The notes under the pieces: model-generated | Databases searched by the model: none | Seen by the model: the letters and a program-made list of their open reading frames with translations, nothing else | Told to the model about the DNA's origin: nothing | Program-made: the position numbers and the translations under genes | Shown: piece after piece, positions 37,193-46,318 of the stretch | How positions within the stretch are numbered: position 1 is the stretch's first letter | Layout: every line of letters starts with the position of its first letter | Assembly: GCF_900215245.1 (NCBI RefSeq) | Contig: NZ_LT907842.1 | Span: forward strand, 1,550,001 to 1,614,000 | Length of the DNA stretch: 64,000 nt | Source of the DNA: Pseudomonas fluorescens | GTDB lineage: Bacteria; Pseudomonadota; Gammaproteobacteria; Pseudomonadales; Pseudomonadaceae | Direction of reading: 5' to 3'

Positions 37193-39127
37193 ATGAGTAA
37201 AGCTGATGCTTTCACCCAGGCGGGAAAAACCGCCGTGTTGCAGAACATCCACGGCACCCTGCAATTCCTGCAACGCTTTCCCCCGTTCAACCAGATGGAA
37301 AACGCCCACTTGGCGTTTCTGGTGGAACAGTGCCAACTGCGTTTCTATGGCCCTGGCGAGAGCATCCTCAAACCATCGGGCGGGCCGGTGGAGCATTTTT
37401 ATATCGTCAAGCAAGGCCGCGTCGTCGGCGAACGCCCGCAGTTAAATCAGGAAGCGGCCGAAACCACCTTCGAAATCACCACCGGTGAGTGCTTCCCTCT
37501 TGCCGCACTGCTGGGCGAACGGGCGACGCGCACCGAGCACAAGGCCGCCGAAGATACGTTCTGCCTGCAACTGAACAAGCCGGCGTTTATCAAGCTGTTC
37601 GCCCTCTCCAGTGCGTTTCGCGATTTCGCCCTGCGCGGTGTCAGCAGCTTGCTGGACCAGGTCAACCAGCAGGTGCAGCAAAAAGCCGTAGAGACCCTCG
37701 GCACCCAGTACTCGCTGAACACTCGTCTTGGCGAATTGGCGATGCGCCATCCGGTCACCTGCAGCCCGGACACGCCGCTGCGCGAGGCGGTGACGCTTAT
37801 GCATGAGCAACAAGTGGGCAGCATTGTGATCGTCGACGAGCACAAAGCGCCCTTGGGGATATTCACCCTGCGCGACCTGCGCCAGGTGGTTGCCGACGGC
37901 ACCAGTGATTTCAATCAGGCGATCGACGGCCATATGACCCAGGCGCCGTTCTTCCTCAGCCCGGACCACAGCGCCTTCGACGCCGCCATCGCCATGACCG
38001 AGCGGCATATCGCCCATGTGTGCCTGGTGAAAGACCAGCGCCTGTGTGGCGTGGTGTCCGAACGCGACCTGTTTTCCCTGCAACGGGTTGACCTGGTGCA
38101 CTTGGCCCGCACCATCCGCAATGCGCCCCGGGTCGAAAACCTGGTGGCGATACGCGGTGAAATCGGCCAACTGGTGGAACGCATGCTCGCCCACGGCGCG
38201 TCGTCCACCCAGATCACGCACATCATTACCTTGCTCAACGACCACACCGTGTGCCGGGTGATCGAGCTGACGCTGGCCGACAAAGGCGACCCCGGCGTGC
38301 CGTTCAGTTGGCTGTGTTTCGGCAGCGAAGGCCGTCGCGAGCAGACACTGTTTACCGATCAGGACAACGGCATTCTGTTCGATGCCAAGGACGCCGCCGA
38401 AGCCGCAGCGATTCGCGGCCGCTTGTTGCCCCTGGCGCAGCAGATCAACCAGAGCCTGGCGCTGTGCGGCTTCAGTTTGTGCAAGGGCAATATCATGGCC
38501 GGTAACCCCGAACTGTGCCTGTCGCGGGCCGAGTGGGCGCGGCGCTTCGGTGCGTTTATTCGCGAGGCGACGCCGGAGAACCTGCTGGGCTCAAGCATCT
38601 ATTTTGACTTGCGCGTGGTGTGGGGCGACGAACAGGGCTGTGAGCAATTGCGCCAGGGCATTCTGGATCAAGTCGCGGATAACCGGCTGTTCCAACGCAT
38701 GCTGGCCGAGAACGCCTTGCGCCAACGCCCGCCGGTAGGGCGTTTCCGCGATTTTGTGCTGACGCGCAAAGGTGGCGAAAAAGCCACACTCGATCTTAAG
38801 GTGCAGGGCCTCACGCCGTTTGTGGACGGTGCTCGCCTACTCGCCCTGGCCAACGGCGTCCACGCCATCAATACCCTGGAGCGCCTGCGCCAGTTGGTGG
38901 ACAAGGAAGTCATTGAGCCACTCGACGGCGCGGCATACGAAGAGGCCTATCACTTTATCCAGCAAACCCGCATGCAGCAGCACCAGTTGCAAAGCCGCGA
39001 GAACCAGGCCTATTCCAACCGTGTCGACCCTGACAGTCTCAACCACCTGGATCGGCGCATCTTGCGTGAATCCCTGCGTCAGGCCCAGCGCCTGCAAAGC
39101 AGCCTGACCTTTCGGTACCAGCTGTGA
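37193..39127 (+). CDS. cNMP-binding / CBS-pair / DUF294 nucleotidyltransferase-like protein
   Basis: This 644-residue regulatory protein has an N-terminal cyclic-nucleotide-binding-type beta-barrel (about residues 25–150, with VEQCQLRFYGPGESILKPSGGPVEHFYIVKQGRV), a pair of CBS domains (about 185–310, MRHPVTCSPDTPLREAV and AIAMTERHIAHVCLV), a DUF294 Pol-beta-like nucleotidyltransferase (GSEGRREQTLFTDQDNGILF, about 375–395), and the DUF294_C helical domain. It resembles GlnD-like switches, so it may modify a protein or nucleotide target. It overlaps the exonuclease gene by 4 nt (GTGA), indicating coupled translation. I recall the pair near acetate-use genes in other pseudomonads, but the function is unproven. 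Confidence 0.88.
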   Translation: MSKADAFTQAGKTAVLQNIHGTLQFLQRFPPFNQMENAHLAFLVEQCQLRFYGPGESILKPSGGPVEHFYIVKQGRVVGERPQLNQEAAETTFEITTGECFPLAALLGERATRTEHKAAEDTFCLQLNKPAFIKLFALSSAFRDFALRGVSSLLDQVNQQVQQKAVETLGTQYSLNTRLGELAMRHPVTCSPDTPLREAVTLMHEQQVGSIVIVDEHKAPLGIFTLRDLRQVVADGTSDFNQAIDGHMTQAPFFLSPDHSAFDAAIAMTERHIAHVCLVKDQRLCGVVSERDLFSLQRVDLVHLARTIRNAPRVENLVAIRGEIGQLVERMLAHGASSTQITHIITLLNDHTVCRVIELTLADKGDPGVPFSWLCFGSEGRREQTLFTDQDNGILFDAKDAAEAAAIRGRLLPLAQQINQSLALCGFSLCKGNIMAGNPELCLSRAEWARRFGAFIREATPENLLGSSIYFDLRVVWGDEQGCEQLRQGILDQVADNRLFQRMLAENALRQRPPVGRFRDFVLTRKGGEKATLDLKVQGLTPFVDGARLLALANGVHAINTLERLRQLVDKEVIEPLDGAAYEEAYHFIQQTRMQQHQLQSRENQAYSNRVDPDSLNHLDRRILRESLRQAQRLQSSLTFRYQL

Positions 39128-39831
39128 GCCTGTTCAGTTGGCTACGGACAAAAAAGCCCGGGCTGGACGCAACCCAGCAACTGCGCCTGGCGCAACTGCC
39201 CAAACCTGTGGGGTTGGGGACTGGCTCTCTGCGCAGCCAGCGCTGGGTAGTGGTCGACCTGGAAACCAGCGGCCTGAACCTCAACCGAGACCAGGTACTG
39301 TCCATCGGTGCCGTGGTCATCGAGGACGGCGCGGTGGACTTCTCGCAAATGTTCGAGCGCACCCTGCAACGTGCCGAAACAAAACTCAGCCCCAGTGTAC
39401 TGATCCACGGCCTCGGCCCCAGTGCCATCGCTGCCGGCAGCGACCCGGTCGAAGCCCTGCTGGATTTCATGGCGTTTGTCGGCGACAGCCCGATGCTGGC
39501 GTTTCATGCACCGTTCGATCAGCACATGCTGTGCCGTGCACTCAAGGACAGCTTGGGCTATCGGCTGAGCCATCCGTTTCTCGATGTTGCAGACATCGCC
39601 CCACTGCTGTGCCCCGAAGCGAATATCCGCGAAGCCGGCCTCGACGACTGGATCAACCACTTCAAACTGCAAGTGGGCGAACGCCATCACGCCAGCGCCG
39701 ATGCACTGGCCACGGCTGAGCTGATGCTCATCCTGTTTAACCGCGCGCAGCAGCAAGCAATCGCCAGCCCTCAAGCGCTGCAAGAGCGCCTGAGCCAATG
39801 GAAACGCCGCAAACAAGCGCCAGCGTTTTAG
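39124..39831 (+). CDS. DnaQ/PolC-type DEDDh 3'-5' exonuclease
   Basis: The 235-residue protein has exonuclease motif I VVVDLETSGLNLNRDQVLSIGAVVIEDG (Asp/Glu pair near residues 45–47), motif II AFHAPFDQHML, and motif III HHASADALATAEL with the DEDDh histidine. It should trim single-stranded DNA or RNA 3' ends. The GTG start overlaps the upstream DUF294 gene stop, so the two are probably one functional unit. It is not the replicative epsilon subunit, which is encoded elsewhere as dnaQ. Confidence 0.9.
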   Translation: MSLFSWLRTKKPGLDATQQLRLAQLPKPVGLGTGSLRSQRWVVVDLETSGLNLNRDQVLSIGAVVIEDGAVDFSQMFERTLQRAETKLSPSVLIHGLGPSAIAAGSDPVEALLDFMAFVGDSPMLAFHAPFDQHMLCRALKDSLGYRLSHPFLDVADIAPLLCPEANIREAGLDDWINHFKLQVGERHHASADALATAELMLILFNRAQQQAIASPQALQERLSQWKRRKQAPAF

Positions 39832-39884
39832 TGGCACCGCCCGACAGACGCCAATTGCGCCCACTCCCTGCCTCTGACACAATC

Positions 39885-39903
39885 GCGAATAATTCTCGTT
39901 AGT
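39885..39903 (+). promoter_or_regulatory. Fur box upstream of the ECF sigma gene
   Basis: GCGAATAATTCTCGTTAGT resembles Pseudomonas Fur boxes of the GAATAATTCTC type and lies 29 nt before the sigma-factor start. Iron-limited expression of the signalling operon is expected. Confidence 0.65.
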
Positions 39904-39931
39904 TTAAACCTCTTGTTTATTCGGTGATGCC

Positions 39932-40456
39932 TTGTCGTCGGTCCAGCCCCCACACAGTGAGCTTGTTGGCGCGTTATACCGCGACCATCGTGGCTGGCTG
40001 TTGGCGTGGCTGCGCCGCAACGTGGCCTGCCCGAGCCGCGCCGAAGACTTGAGCCAGGACACGTTCATGCGCCTGCTGGGCCGTGAAGAGTTGCGCGAAC
40101 CGCGCGAGCCACGGGCGTTCCTGGTGTCGATCGCCAAAGGGCTGCTGTTCGACTACTTTCGCCGCGCAGCCCTGGAACAGGCTTACCTCAGCGAGCTGAT
40201 GCTGCTACCGGAAAGCGAACAGCCGTCGCCCGAAGAACAGCAATTGATCCTCGAAGACCTCAAGGCCATCGACCACCTGCTCGCCAAACTGTCGAGCAAG
40301 GCCCGCGCCGCCTTCCTCTATAACCGCCTCGACGGCCTGGGCCACGCCGAAATCGCCCGGCGTCTCGGTGTGTCGGTGCCTCGCGTGCGTCAGTACCTGG
40401 CCCAGGGCATTCGCCAGTGCTACGTCGCGCTGTATGGCGAGCCGGCGTGCCCGTGA
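39932..40456 (+). CDS. FecI-like ECF sigma factor of a siderophore signalling system
   Basis: The 174-residue sigma-70 factor has region 2 (LYRDHRGWLLAWLRRNVACPSRAEDLSQDTFMRLL) and region 4 (HAEIARRLGVSVPRVRQYLAQGIRQCYVALYG). The start is TTG at 39932; no ATG or GTG fits the frame, and GGTGA lies just upstream. It heads the order sigma, anti-sigma, receptor, as in Fec, Fiu and Fox systems. Position relative to neighbours matches what I recall of the fiuI locus of P. aeruginosa. Confidence 0.9.
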   Translation: MSSVQPPHSELVGALYRDHRGWLLAWLRRNVACPSRAEDLSQDTFMRLLGREELREPREPRAFLVSIAKGLLFDYFRRAALEQAYLSELMLLPESEQPSPEEQQLILEDLKAIDHLLAKLSSKARAAFLYNRLDGLGHAEIARRLGVSVPRVRQYLAQGIRQCYVALYGEPACP

Positions 40457-41415
40457 TCAGCTCCAAACCGGTCTCGGCCCGCGTGCTGGACGCGGCAATT
40501 GCCTGGCAACTGTCCCTCGACTCGGGCGACGGCAGCCTGGTGGCGCAGGAAGAGTTCGCCAAATGGCTGGCCGGCGATGAAGAACATGCGCGCGCCTGGC
40601 GCCAGTTGGGCATGCTCGACCAGCGTTTCAGCAGGGCGTCGGGCCCGGCGCGGGCGGCGTTGGTGCAGTCTCGCGAGAGCCTGCGCCAGCGCGTGCGCAA
40701 ACTTGGCCGCGGCCTGGCAAGTATCGCGCTGGTGTGCGGCCTGGTGGTGTTTGCCGGTGAGCGCTACGTGCCGATCCACTATTGGCTGGCCGACCAGCGC
40801 ACGGCCACCGGCGAGCAGCGCACGCTGAAACTCGCGGATGGCACGCTGATCAACCTCAACACCCACAGCGCCATCGACGTGCGCTTCGATGAAAAACGCC
40901 GGCTGATCGTGTTGCAGGAAGGCGAGATGCTGGTCGAAACCGGCCACAACGATGCGCGCCCCTTCTATGTACAAACCCGCGACGGCAGCCTGCGGGCGCT
41001 GGGCACACGGTTTATCGTCAAGCGCGAAGACGACGCCACGCGCCTGAGCGTGCTGCAGTCAGCGGTGGCTGCTCAGCCACAGGCACTGCATCACGAACAG
41101 ATTTTCTGCGAAGGCCAGCAAGTGCTGATGCGCAGCGACAGTCTCGGCCCCGTGTTGGCCGTCACGCCCGCCACCGACGCCTGGACACGCGGCATGCTGG
41201 TGGTCGACAACGCCCGCCTGGGCGACGTGGTCGAGGAGCTCAGCCGCTATCGCACCGGCTACCTGGGCGTGGATAACACCGTGGCCGACCTGCGCATCAC
41301 CGGCAGCTTCCCGCTGCATGACACCACCCTGGCGCTGAACGCCCTGCTGCCGACCTTGCCGGTGCAGATCGAGCAGCGCACGCCGTGGTGGGTGACCGTT
41401 ACCGCCAAGCCTTAG
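40453..41415 (+). CDS. FecR-type anti-sigma factor/sensor
   Basis: The 320-residue protein has a cytoplasmic N-terminal DUF4880/anti-sigma domain (AIAWQLSLDSGDGSLVAQEEFAKWLAGDEEHARAWRQL), one membrane segment near residues 90–108 (GLASIALVCGLVVFAG), and a periplasmic FecR domain (TLKLADGTLINLNTHSAIDVRFDEKRRLIVLQEGEMLVETG). It transmits the ligand-loaded receptor signal to the sigma factor. The GTG at 40453 overlaps the sigma stop by 4 nt (GTGA); the longer in-frame ORF from 40417 is less likely. Confidence 0.92.
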   Translation: MISSKPVSARVLDAAIAWQLSLDSGDGSLVAQEEFAKWLAGDEEHARAWRQLGMLDQRFSRASGPARAALVQSRESLRQRVRKLGRGLASIALVCGLVVFAGERYVPIHYWLADQRTATGEQRTLKLADGTLINLNTHSAIDVRFDEKRRLIVLQEGEMLVETGHNDARPFYVQTRDGSLRALGTRFIVKREDDATRLSVLQSAVAAQPQALHHEQIFCEGQQVLMRSDSLGPVLAVTPATDAWTRGMLVVDNARLGDVVEELSRYRTGYLGVDNTVADLRITGSFPLHDTTLALNALLPTLPVQIEQRTPWWVTVTAKP

Positions 41416-41564
41416 GTTATGCGGTGCATGGGCTGTAGCTTGCGCGGCCCTGAAAAACGCTTCAAATACCCGACTCAAAAAATATCTTCGCTCAGCCCTA
41501 TCACTTTTCGAATCTCGCTCGGCACATAGGCAATTGAGAAATATTTCCATTCAGGAGCCGCCCC

Positions 41565-43994
41565 ATGTCCCGCACGCTAGACACCCTGTTGCGCCCCAGC
41601 CTGTTAGCCGTGGCCATTGCCCTCAGCACGCCGCTGACTAGCACCTCGCTGATCGCCGCTGAACAGGCCTCGAACGTGCGCGCCTACAACCTGCCCGCCG
41701 CGCCACTGGCCAGCACCCTGAACCAGATCGCCAGCCAGGCGGGCCTGGCGCTGACCCTTAACCCGGCGCTGGCGTCGGGCAAAACCTCGGCACCGGTGAA
41801 GGGCCAGTACGATGCGCAAGGCGCGCTGCGTGAGGCCTTGCGTGGGACAGGGCTGCAGCTGGAACAGAGCAGCGCCGGGACGTTTACGCTGGTGGCAATT
41901 CCGGAAGGCGTTGTGGCGTTGCCGGAGACCAGCATCATTGGGCAAGGCAGCTATGAAAGCGCCTGGGGCCCGGTGACAGGCTATCTGGCAACGCGCACCG
42001 CTGCCGGCACCAAGACCGACACGGCACTGGTCGAAGCACCGCGCTCGATCTCCATTGCCACCCGCGAACAGATGCAGGATCGCAACGTCCAGAACCTCGA
42101 TGACGCCGTCAAATACATGCCCGGCATCGTATCGTCCAGTTACGGCAGCGACACCCGCTACGACTGGATGCGCGTACGCGGCTTCGAGCCCACGCAATTC
42201 CTCGACGGCCTGCCACTGCCACGCGGTGTGTACGCCAACCCGAAAGCCGAAACCTGGAACCTGGACCGCCTCGCCCTGCTGCGTGGCCCTGCCTCGTCGA
42301 TCTACGGCCAGACACCACCGGGCGGCCTGCTGGACATGGTCAGCCGCCGTCCCAGCGCTGAATCGAGCAACGCCATCCAAGTGCAGTACGGCAGTGACAA
42401 CTACCGCCAGATCAACTTCGCTAGTACCGGCAAGGTCGATGATGAAGGGCAGTTCCTGTATGGCATCAGTGGCGTGGTACGCGATGCCGGCACTCAGGTC
42501 GACCATATCGACAACAAGCGCTACAACATCGCGCCCAGCCTGACCTGGAACATCGACCCGGATACCAAGCTGACACTGCTCTCGCAGTTCACCCGTGACG
42601 ATACCGGCACTACCAGCCAGTTCATGCCCATTCAGGGCACCAAGATCAAATCACCACTGGGCAAGGTTTCCCACCACAAGAACCTCGGCGATCCGGATTA
42701 CGAGTTCTACGACCGTACTTACTACGCGTTGGGCTATGCGTTCGAACACCGTTTCAACGATACCTGGCAGTTCAAACAGAACCTGCGTTACACCAAATCG
42801 GAGCTGGACTTCCAGCAACTGACCGTAGGCTCCTATGCGTTTTCCCCGGCTGATGCGGCGGGCAATATCAGCCGGTCTACCACCAACGTTGACGAAAGCA
42901 TTGGCCAGTTCGCGGTGGACAACCATTTCCAAGCCGACTTCGCCAGCGGCGACATCCGCCATACAGTACTGCTCGGCCTCGATCACCAGCGTACCGACAC
43001 CTCGTACCGCGCCCTATACGGCACGGCATCGAGTATCAACATCTTCAACCCGATCAACACTCAGCCGACTGTACGCCCGACGGATGTCCGACCGTTCTAC
43101 GACTACAACCAGAAAACCGTACAAACCGGTCTCTACGTGCAGGACCAGATGGCCCTGGACAAGTGGCGCCTGACCTTGGGTGGGCGTGAAGACTGGGTGC
43201 ACCAGGGCACCACCTATTTCAACGACAACGATGCGACCAACACCGACCGCATCAAACACTTCAGTGGCAATGCGGCGCTGAGCTATGTGTTCGACTCGGG
43301 CTTCGTACCGTACCTGTCCTACGCCGAGTCCTTCCAACCCGCGAGCAACGCCGATACAACCGCGCTCAAGACGTTTAAACCGACCGAAGGCAAGCAATGG
43401 GAAATGGGGGTCAAATATCAGCCGCCAGGTTCCAACACGCTGCTGAGTGCGGCGGTTTACGACCTCACCCAAAAAAATGTGCAGGTGACCACCCTCGGCG
43501 CAGGGGGCCAGCAAATCAACAGCCAGACCGGCGAAGTGAAGGTCAAGGGCCTGGAGCTGGAAGCAGTGTCTGACGTGACCGAGAACCTCAAGGTCATCGC
43601 CGCCTACACCTTGGCAAAATCCGAAGTACAAAAAGGCCTTTACACAGGTAACCGCCTGACATTGATGCCAAACCAGCAAGCCTCGCTGTGGACTGACTAC
43701 ACCTGGCACAGCGGCGTACTTGACGGTTTCGGGATTGGTTTGGGTGCCCGCTACACCGGCAACACCTATGGCGACCAGGCCAACACCTGGTTGGGTAAGG
43801 CCAACGCCTACACCGTGTTCGATGGTTCGGTGCACTACGACTTGGGCCGCCTGGATAACAGCCTCAAAGGCGCGTCGGTTAAATTGAACGCCACCAACCT
43901 GTTCAACAAAGATTACCTGTCCACCTGCGATGGCAACTACTGCTACTTCGGCGACCAGCGCAGCGTAGTCGCCAGCGCCACCTACCAGTGGTAA
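41565..43994 (+). CDS. fiuA: TonB-dependent siderophore receptor with signalling domain (FiuA-like)
   Basis: The 809-residue outer-membrane transporter has a signal peptide (about 1–32), an STN signalling domain (about 38–115, FNLP-like AYNLPAAPLASTLNQIASQAG), a plug domain (from DTALVEAPRSISIATREQMQDRNVQ), and a beta-barrel ending in the TonB-receptor terminal aromatic, W. The STN domain fits control through the FecR/ECF pair encoded upstream. The ferrichrome/ferrioxamine (FhuA/FoxA/FiuA) type is suggested by the C-terminal paired-cysteine segment STCDGNYCYFGDQRSVVASATYQW and by synteny. The ligand is not proven. Confidence 0.9.
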   Translation: MSRTLDTLLRPSLLAVAIALSTPLTSTSLIAAEQASNVRAYNLPAAPLASTLNQIASQAGLALTLNPALASGKTSAPVKGQYDAQGALREALRGTGLQLEQSSAGTFTLVAIPEGVVALPETSIIGQGSYESAWGPVTGYLATRTAAGTKTDTALVEAPRSISIATREQMQDRNVQNLDDAVKYMPGIVSSSYGSDTRYDWMRVRGFEPTQFLDGLPLPRGVYANPKAETWNLDRLALLRGPASSIYGQTPPGGLLDMVSRRPSAESSNAIQVQYGSDNYRQINFASTGKVDDEGQFLYGISGVVRDAGTQVDHIDNKRYNIAPSLTWNIDPDTKLTLLSQFTRDDTGTTSQFMPIQGTKIKSPLGKVSHHKNLGDPDYEFYDRTYYALGYAFEHRFNDTWQFKQNLRYTKSELDFQQLTVGSYAFSPADAAGNISRSTTNVDESIGQFAVDNHFQADFASGDIRHTVLLGLDHQRTDTSYRALYGTASSINIFNPINTQPTVRPTDVRPFYDYNQKTVQTGLYVQDQMALDKWRLTLGGREDWVHQGTTYFNDNDATNTDRIKHFSGNAALSYVFDSGFVPYLSYAESFQPASNADTTALKTFKPTEGKQWEMGVKYQPPGSNTLLSAAVYDLTQKNVQVTTLGAGGQQINSQTGEVKVKGLELEAVSDVTENLKVIAAYTLAKSEVQKGLYTGNRLTLMPNQQASLWTDYTWHSGVLDGFGIGLGARYTGNTYGDQANTWLGKANAYTVFDGSVHYDLGRLDNSLKGASVKLNATNLFNKDYLSTCDGNYCYFGDQRSVVASATYQW

Positions 43995-44056
43995 TCAGCT
44001 GAGTTAATAATCAGGCCGTCCTCCGGGGCGGCTTGGGTGTGTCTGAAGGCAAGAAA

Positions 44057-45160
44057 ATGAAAAGCAAAACCATCCGCCGCTGGTCCTTCATCCACACCTG
44101 GACGAGCCTGATCTGCACCGTCTTCCTGCTGCTGCTCGCCCTCACCGGCCTGCCGCTGGTGTTTCACCACGAGATCGACCACCTGCTGGGCAACGAGCCT
44201 GAACTGGCGCAGATGCCCGCCGACACGCCACACCTGAACCTTGAGCAACTGGTGGCCAAGGCCCAGGCCCATCGCCCGGGTGAGGCCATGCAATACCTGG
44301 CGTGGGACGCCGACGACCAGAACGGCGTGATTGCGATCATGGCCGCCACGGCCGGCACCGAACCCAACTCGTCTCACACCTTCATGCTCGATGCGCGCAC
44401 TGGCGACGCCGTGGAAACCCCGGCGGCCAACGGCGGGCTGACGCTGTTCCTGCTGCGCCTGCATGTGGATATGTTTGCCGGCCTGCCGGGCAAGTTGCTG
44501 CTGGCGTTCATGGGTATTCTGTTTGTGCTGGCGATTGTCTCGGGCACGGTGCTGTACCTGCCGTTTATGCGCCGCTTGAAGTTCGCCACCGTGCGCCAGG
44601 ACAAATCCACCCGCCTGCGCTGGCTCGACCTGCATAACCTGATTGGCGTGGTCACGCTGACCTGGGCGCTGGTGGTGGGTGTGACCGGCGTGATCAGCGC
44701 CTGCGCCGACCTGATCATCGCCGCCTGGCGCCAGGACAGCCTCAGCGCGATGATCGAGCCCTACAAAAACGCGCCGCCGCTGACACAACGCGCACCGGCC
44801 ACCGAGCTGCTGAGCATTGCGGCCAAGGCCGCGCCCGGCATGCAGCCGGACTTTATCGCCTTCCCCGGTACGCGCTTTTCCAGTGAGCATCATTACGCCG
44901 TGTTCATGAAAGGCAGCACCCATCTGACGTCCCACTTGCTCACGCCGGTGTTGATCGACGCGAGCACCCTGGCCGTCACCGCCATTGCCGAACGGCCGTG
45001 GTACATGGACGCCATGGGCATGTCCCAGCCCTTGCACTTTGGTGACTATGGCGGCCTGCCGATGAAGATCCTGTGGGCGGTGCTGGATGTGTTGACCATC
45101 ATCGTGCTGGGCAGCGGCGTTTACCTGTGGATCGTGCGGCGCAAGGCGGCCAGGGCATGA
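44057..45160 (+). CDS. PepSY-associated transmembrane protein (possible siderophore reductase)
   Basis: The 367-residue inner-membrane protein has four hydrophobic helices (near residues 13–35, 135–160, 190–215 and 335–360) and a periplasmic PepSY-like loop. Conserved histidines near the helices (FIHTWTSLI, FHHEIDHLL, LRLHVDMFAG, LDLHNLIG) could bind haem. FoxB of P. aeruginosa, encoded beside FoxA, is a related xenosiderophore reductase, so a role in iron release from the imported siderophore is inferred. AAGG precedes the ATG at 44057. Its stop overlaps the next gene (ATGA). Confidence 0.88.
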   Translation: MKSKTIRRWSFIHTWTSLICTVFLLLLALTGLPLVFHHEIDHLLGNEPELAQMPADTPHLNLEQLVAKAQAHRPGEAMQYLAWDADDQNGVIAIMAATAGTEPNSSHTFMLDARTGDAVETPAANGGLTLFLLRLHVDMFAGLPGKLLLAFMGILFVLAIVSGTVLYLPFMRRLKFATVRQDKSTRLRWLDLHNLIGVVTLTWALVVGVTGVISACADLIIAAWRQDSLSAMIEPYKNAPPLTQRAPATELLSIAAKAAPGMQPDFIAFPGTRFSSEHHYAVFMKGSTHLTSHLLTPVLIDASTLAVTAIAERPWYMDAMGMSQPLHFGDYGGLPMKILWAVLDVLTIIVLGSGVYLWIVRRKAARA

Positions 45161-45339
45161 AGCCGCGTCAGTCGAATTTCTGGAAGGTGTTTGCTATTCC
45201 GCTGGGGATTGGCGTGCTCAGCGCAGCCGGGTTGTTTGCCGCGTTGCTGGGCGATGGGCTGTGGGATTCGCTCAGTTGGGTCGGCTTGGGGATTCCCGCT
45301 GTCATGGGTGTTTGGGCGTTGTGTAAGCGGCGTGGCTGA
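45157..45339 (+). CDS. Small two-helix inner-membrane protein of the siderophore operon
   Basis: The 60-residue product has a short basic start (KPRQSNFWK) and two hydrophobic helices (VFAIPLGIGVLSAAGLFAALLG and WVGLGIPAVMGVWALC) ending in KRRG. The ATG overlaps the PepSY gene stop by 4 nt, so it is translationally coupled and may form a complex with that protein. I do not recognise a characterised homologue. Confidence 0.8.
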   Translation: MKPRQSNFWKVFAIPLGIGVLSAAGLFAALLGDGLWDSLSWVGLGIPAVMGVWALCKRRG

Positions 45340-45426
45340 GGGCGCCATCGCCGGCAAGCCAGCGCCCACCTTGGGCTGCGTTCACAATTCAAAATGTGGA
45401 AGCGGGCTTGCCGGCGATGAGGCCCT
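45340..45426. repeat. REP doublet after the siderophore operon
   Basis: GAGGGCGCCATCGCCGGCAA and AAGCGGGCTTGCCGGCGATG form an inverted pair around a short spacer, a diverged member of the REP family here. Confidence 0.7.
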
Positions 45427-45502
45427 CAAAAACACCCAAAACCCCCTCGTCAGCCACGGCGCAACCCTCTAGGCTAGCCACAGCCCATTCAGAGGAATGC
45501 CC

Positions 45503-46132
45503 ATGTCCGCGCCCAGCATGACCTTGTTTCACAACCCCGCGTCACCGTTTGTCCGCAAAGTCCGCGTGTTACTGGCCGAGACCGGCCAGCAGGACCGCGT
45601 GACCCTGCACGGTTGCATGCCGACACCGGTCCAGCCGGATGCGCAATTGGTGCACGACAACCCCGTGGGTAAAATCCCGGCCCTGCGCCTCGCCGACGGC
45701 ACGGTGTTGCACGACAGCCGGGTGATCCTCGACTACCTTGACTACCAGCATGTCGGCAACCCGCTGATACCCCGCGACGGCTCGGCACGCTGGCGGCGCC
45801 TGACCCTGGCCTCGATGGCCGACGGCATGATGGATGCCGCCGTGCTGGTGCGTTACGAGACGGCCTTGCGCCCGCCGGAAAAACACTGGGACCAGTGGCT
45901 GGACGAACAGCGCAACAAGATCCGCCGCACCCTCGTCGAGCTTGAGGCCGATGCAATTGCCGAGCTGGCCAGCCACTTCGACATCGCGTCCATCAGTGTG
46001 GCGTGCGCTCTGGGTTACCTCGACTTCCGCCACCCCGACCTGCAATGGCGCGACGCTAACCCCAAGCTTGCCGCCTGGTACGCCGAGGTCAGCCAGCGGC
46101 CTTCGATGCTGCAGACCCAACCACCGGTGTGA
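45503..46132 (+). CDS. Glutathione S-transferase family protein
   Basis: The 209-residue product has an N-terminal thioredoxin-like domain (MTLFHNPASPFVRKVRVLLAETG, with the serine/cysteine position in SPFVRKV, and NPVGKIPALRLADGTVLHDSRVILDYLD for glutathione gamma-Glu binding) and a C-terminal helical domain. ATG at 45503 gives a good 6-nt spacing from GAGGA; the ATG at 45497 is too close to it. The substrate is unknown. Confidence 0.9.
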   Translation: MSAPSMTLFHNPASPFVRKVRVLLAETGQQDRVTLHGCMPTPVQPDAQLVHDNPVGKIPALRLADGTVLHDSRVILDYLDYQHVGNPLIPRDGSARWRRLTLASMADGMMDAAVLVRYETALRPPEKHWDQWLDEQRNKIRRTLVELEADAIAELASHFDIASISVACALGYLDFRHPDLQWRDANPKLAAWYAEVSQRPSMLQTQPPV

Positions 46133-46148
46133 CATTCATGCCCCTCCA

Positions 46149-46240
46149 TTGTGGGAGCAGGCTGGCCTGCGATTGCGGCGTGTCATTCAGTGCACCTGTT
46201 GGTGACCCAGCGCTTTCGCAGGCAAACCCGCTCCCACATT
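46149..46240. repeat. REP doublet between convergent GST and creD genes
   Basis: TTGTGGGAGCAGGCTGGCCTGCGA-type left arm and TTTCGCAGGCAAACCCGCTC right arm are inverted around about 40 nt. No standard T-run terminator is seen in this convergent gap. Confidence 0.75.
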
Positions 46241-46318
46241 GGAAGGTGGTGGCGTTGAGGAATATGACGATTCTTGCCGCCAGCTGCGCGCCCACCCGCT
46301 GATCCTCACGCAACCCGA

